Origin: Roseovarius sp. UBA6167
GTDB lineage: Bacteria > Pseudomonadota > Alphaproteobacteria > Rhodobacterales > Rhodobacteraceae
NCBI GenBank assembly: GCA_002428225.1
Contig: DIUD01000017.1
Coordinates: 1 to 13,672 of the forward strand
Length of the DNA stretch: 13,672 nucleotides
Direction of reading: 5' to 3'
The position numbers and the translations under genes were made by a program. Below, piece by piece: positions 12,858 to 13,672 of this stretch; the first letter of the stretch is position 1, and every line of letters begins with the position of its first letter. A model generated the notes under the pieces. The model saw only the letters and a list, made by a program, of their open reading frames with translations. It made no database searches and had not been told where the DNA came from.

Positions 12858-12901
12858 CAGCAAAGGGCCCATCACCTTTTTCTCAAATCCCGCAGGTGCG
12901 G

Positions 12902-13672
12902 CTATACCGCCTCAAGCGCGATGGCGATCCCTTGGCCGACCCCGATACACATGGTTGACAGGGATTTTTCACCGGGTTTCAGCTCAAGCATTGCCGTGCC
13001 GGTGATGCGTGCACCCGACATCCCGAGGGGATGCCCGAGCGCGATGGCGCCGCCATTGGGGTTCACGCGGGCATCGTCGTCGGCGATCCCGAGTTCGCGC
13101 AGCGTGGCAAGTCCCTGCGAGGCAAATGCCTCGTTCAGTTCGATTACGGCAAAGTCCTCTTGCCGGAGACCCAGCAGCGCCATCAGCTTTTTCGAGGCCG
13201 GCGCCGGGCCGATGCCCATGATGCGCGGGGCGACACCGGCGGTCGCGCCGCCCAGGATCCGGGCGATCGGTCTGAGGCCATGCCTTTCGGCGGCTTCCTT
13301 CGATGCGACGATCAGCGCCGCCGCGCCGTCATTCACGCCCGAGGCATTGCCCGCCGTCACGGTTCCATCTGCCTTGACGAAAGACTTGAGCGATTGCAGT
13401 GCTTCAAGCGTGGTCGAGGGGCGGGGGTGCTCGTCCTCGGACACCACGATCGGGTCGCCTTTCCTCTGCGGGAGGATCACCGGGGTGATCTCGCGCGCGA
13501 GGCGCCCGCTTGCCATGGCCGCGCCCGCCTTGTGCTGAGAGCGCAGGGCGAAAAGGTCCTGATCCTCGCGCGGAATATGGAAATCCTCGGCGACGTTCTC
13601 GGCGGTCTCGGGCATGCTGTCCACGCCATACTGCGCCTTCATCAGCTTGTTGACGAAGCGCCAGCCGATGGT
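12902..13672 (-). CDS. pcaF: 3-oxoadipyl-CoA / acetyl-CoA-type thiolase, C-terminal part (5' end outside window)
   Basis: The C-terminal 256 residues of a degradative thiolase. The frame is open to the right edge (TIGWRFVNKLMKAQYGVDSM...), so the ATG at 13642 is internal and about 145 N-terminal residues, including the nucleophilic Cys, lie outside. Visible motifs are GVDSMPETAENVAEDF, GNASGVNDGAAALIVAS, VIELNEAFASQGLA, NPNGGAIALGHPLGMSGAR (catalytic His) and MCIGVGQG (catalytic Cys). These match PcaF/PaaJ, which cleaves 3-oxoadipyl-CoA to succinyl-CoA and acetyl-CoA in the beta-ketoadipate and phenylacetate pathways. A general acetyl-CoA acyltransferase (FadA/PhaA) is the alternative, and the symbol should be taken as probable only. 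No other pca or paa gene is visible. It converges on the SDR gene across a probable shared terminator. Confidence 0.82.
   Translation of the reverse strand, partial: TIGWRFVNKLMKAQYGVDSMPETAENVAEDFHIPREDQDLFALRSQHKAGAAMASGRLAREITPVILPQRKGDPIVVSEDEHPRPSTTLEALQSLKSFVKADGTVTAGNASGVNDGAAALIVASKEAAERHGLRPIARILGGATAGVAPRIMGIGPAPASKKLMALLGLRQEDFAVIELNEAFASQGLATLRELGIADDDARVNPNGGAIALGHPLGMSGARITGTAMLELKPGEKSLSTMCIGVGQGIAIALEAV

Noticed and set aside
12890..12901. CCGC-AGGT-GCGG hairpin next to the stop of the PcaF-type thiolase, considered as its terminator.
   Set aside because: Only four pairs and no T tract on the minus strand; the stem at 12831-12851 is the better candidate.
1..13672. Searched by eye for insertion sequences, phage genes, CRISPR repeats, tRNA genes and toxin-antitoxin pairs.
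   Set aside because: None seen. Spacing, composition and gene content look like stable core chromosome, apart from a seemingly more AT-rich thiolase promoter region.

Overview
The window is GC-rich, densely coding chromosomal DNA from an alphaproteobacterium, most likely a member of the Rhodobacterales (Rhodobacter/Roseobacter lineage). Evidence is the cell-cycle regulator GcrA, which is restricted to Alphaproteobacteria and works with CcrM GANTC methylation, a small Cys-containing lipoprotein of a type I associate with Rhodobacterales, and the strong G/C third-position bias. I see no mobile element, CRISPR array, tRNA or rRNA. Most of the region is ordinary core genome. I did not find a clearly new multi-gene system; the most interesting material is regulatory DNA.

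Layout. Positions 1-1013 hold the C-terminal three fifths or so of ribosomal protein S1 (rpsA), closed by a clean intrinsic terminator. After a 350-base gap with no gene comes a PP_4765/HI0933-type flavoprotein (1365-2534), which converges on rimO (2557-3939, minus), the ribosomal protein S12 methylthiotransferase. Divergent from rimO is an AsmA-family inner-membrane protein (4045-5991). It is followed after 33 bases by a class I SAM methyltransferase with a long C-terminal extension (6025-7236). A leucine-dehydrogenase-type amino acid dehydrogenase (7420-8466) and a 113-residue lipoprotein (8612-8953) follow. The lipoprotein converges, with 3 bases between stop codons, on a lone ABC-2 permease (8957-9775, minus).

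The permease and gcrA (9920-10531) are transcribed divergently from a 144-base interval with overlapping opposed promoters, a shared 14-base dyad, a GANTC site, and a gcrA leader that can fold two mutually exclusive ways. The right end is a fatty/aromatic acyl-CoA catabolic area. A well-formed sigma-70 promoter with an imperfect dyad at its start site and a leader hairpin drives a two-gene unit: an SCP-x-type thiolase (10732-11916) and an MFE-2-like short-chain dehydrogenase (11941-12771). These converge, across a probable bidirectional terminator, on a PcaF/PaaJ-type thiolase (12902 to the window end, minus, 5' truncated).

How the genes work together: rpsA and rimO both serve the ribosome but are not co-transcribed. 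The thiolase and dehydrogenase probably catalyse consecutive last steps of a beta-oxidation-like pathway. GcrA is the only global regulator, and two intergenic GANTC sites (4014-4018 and 9803-9807) lie where methylation could matter for transcription. All promoter, operator and RNA-fold calls are by eye and are marked with lower confidence.
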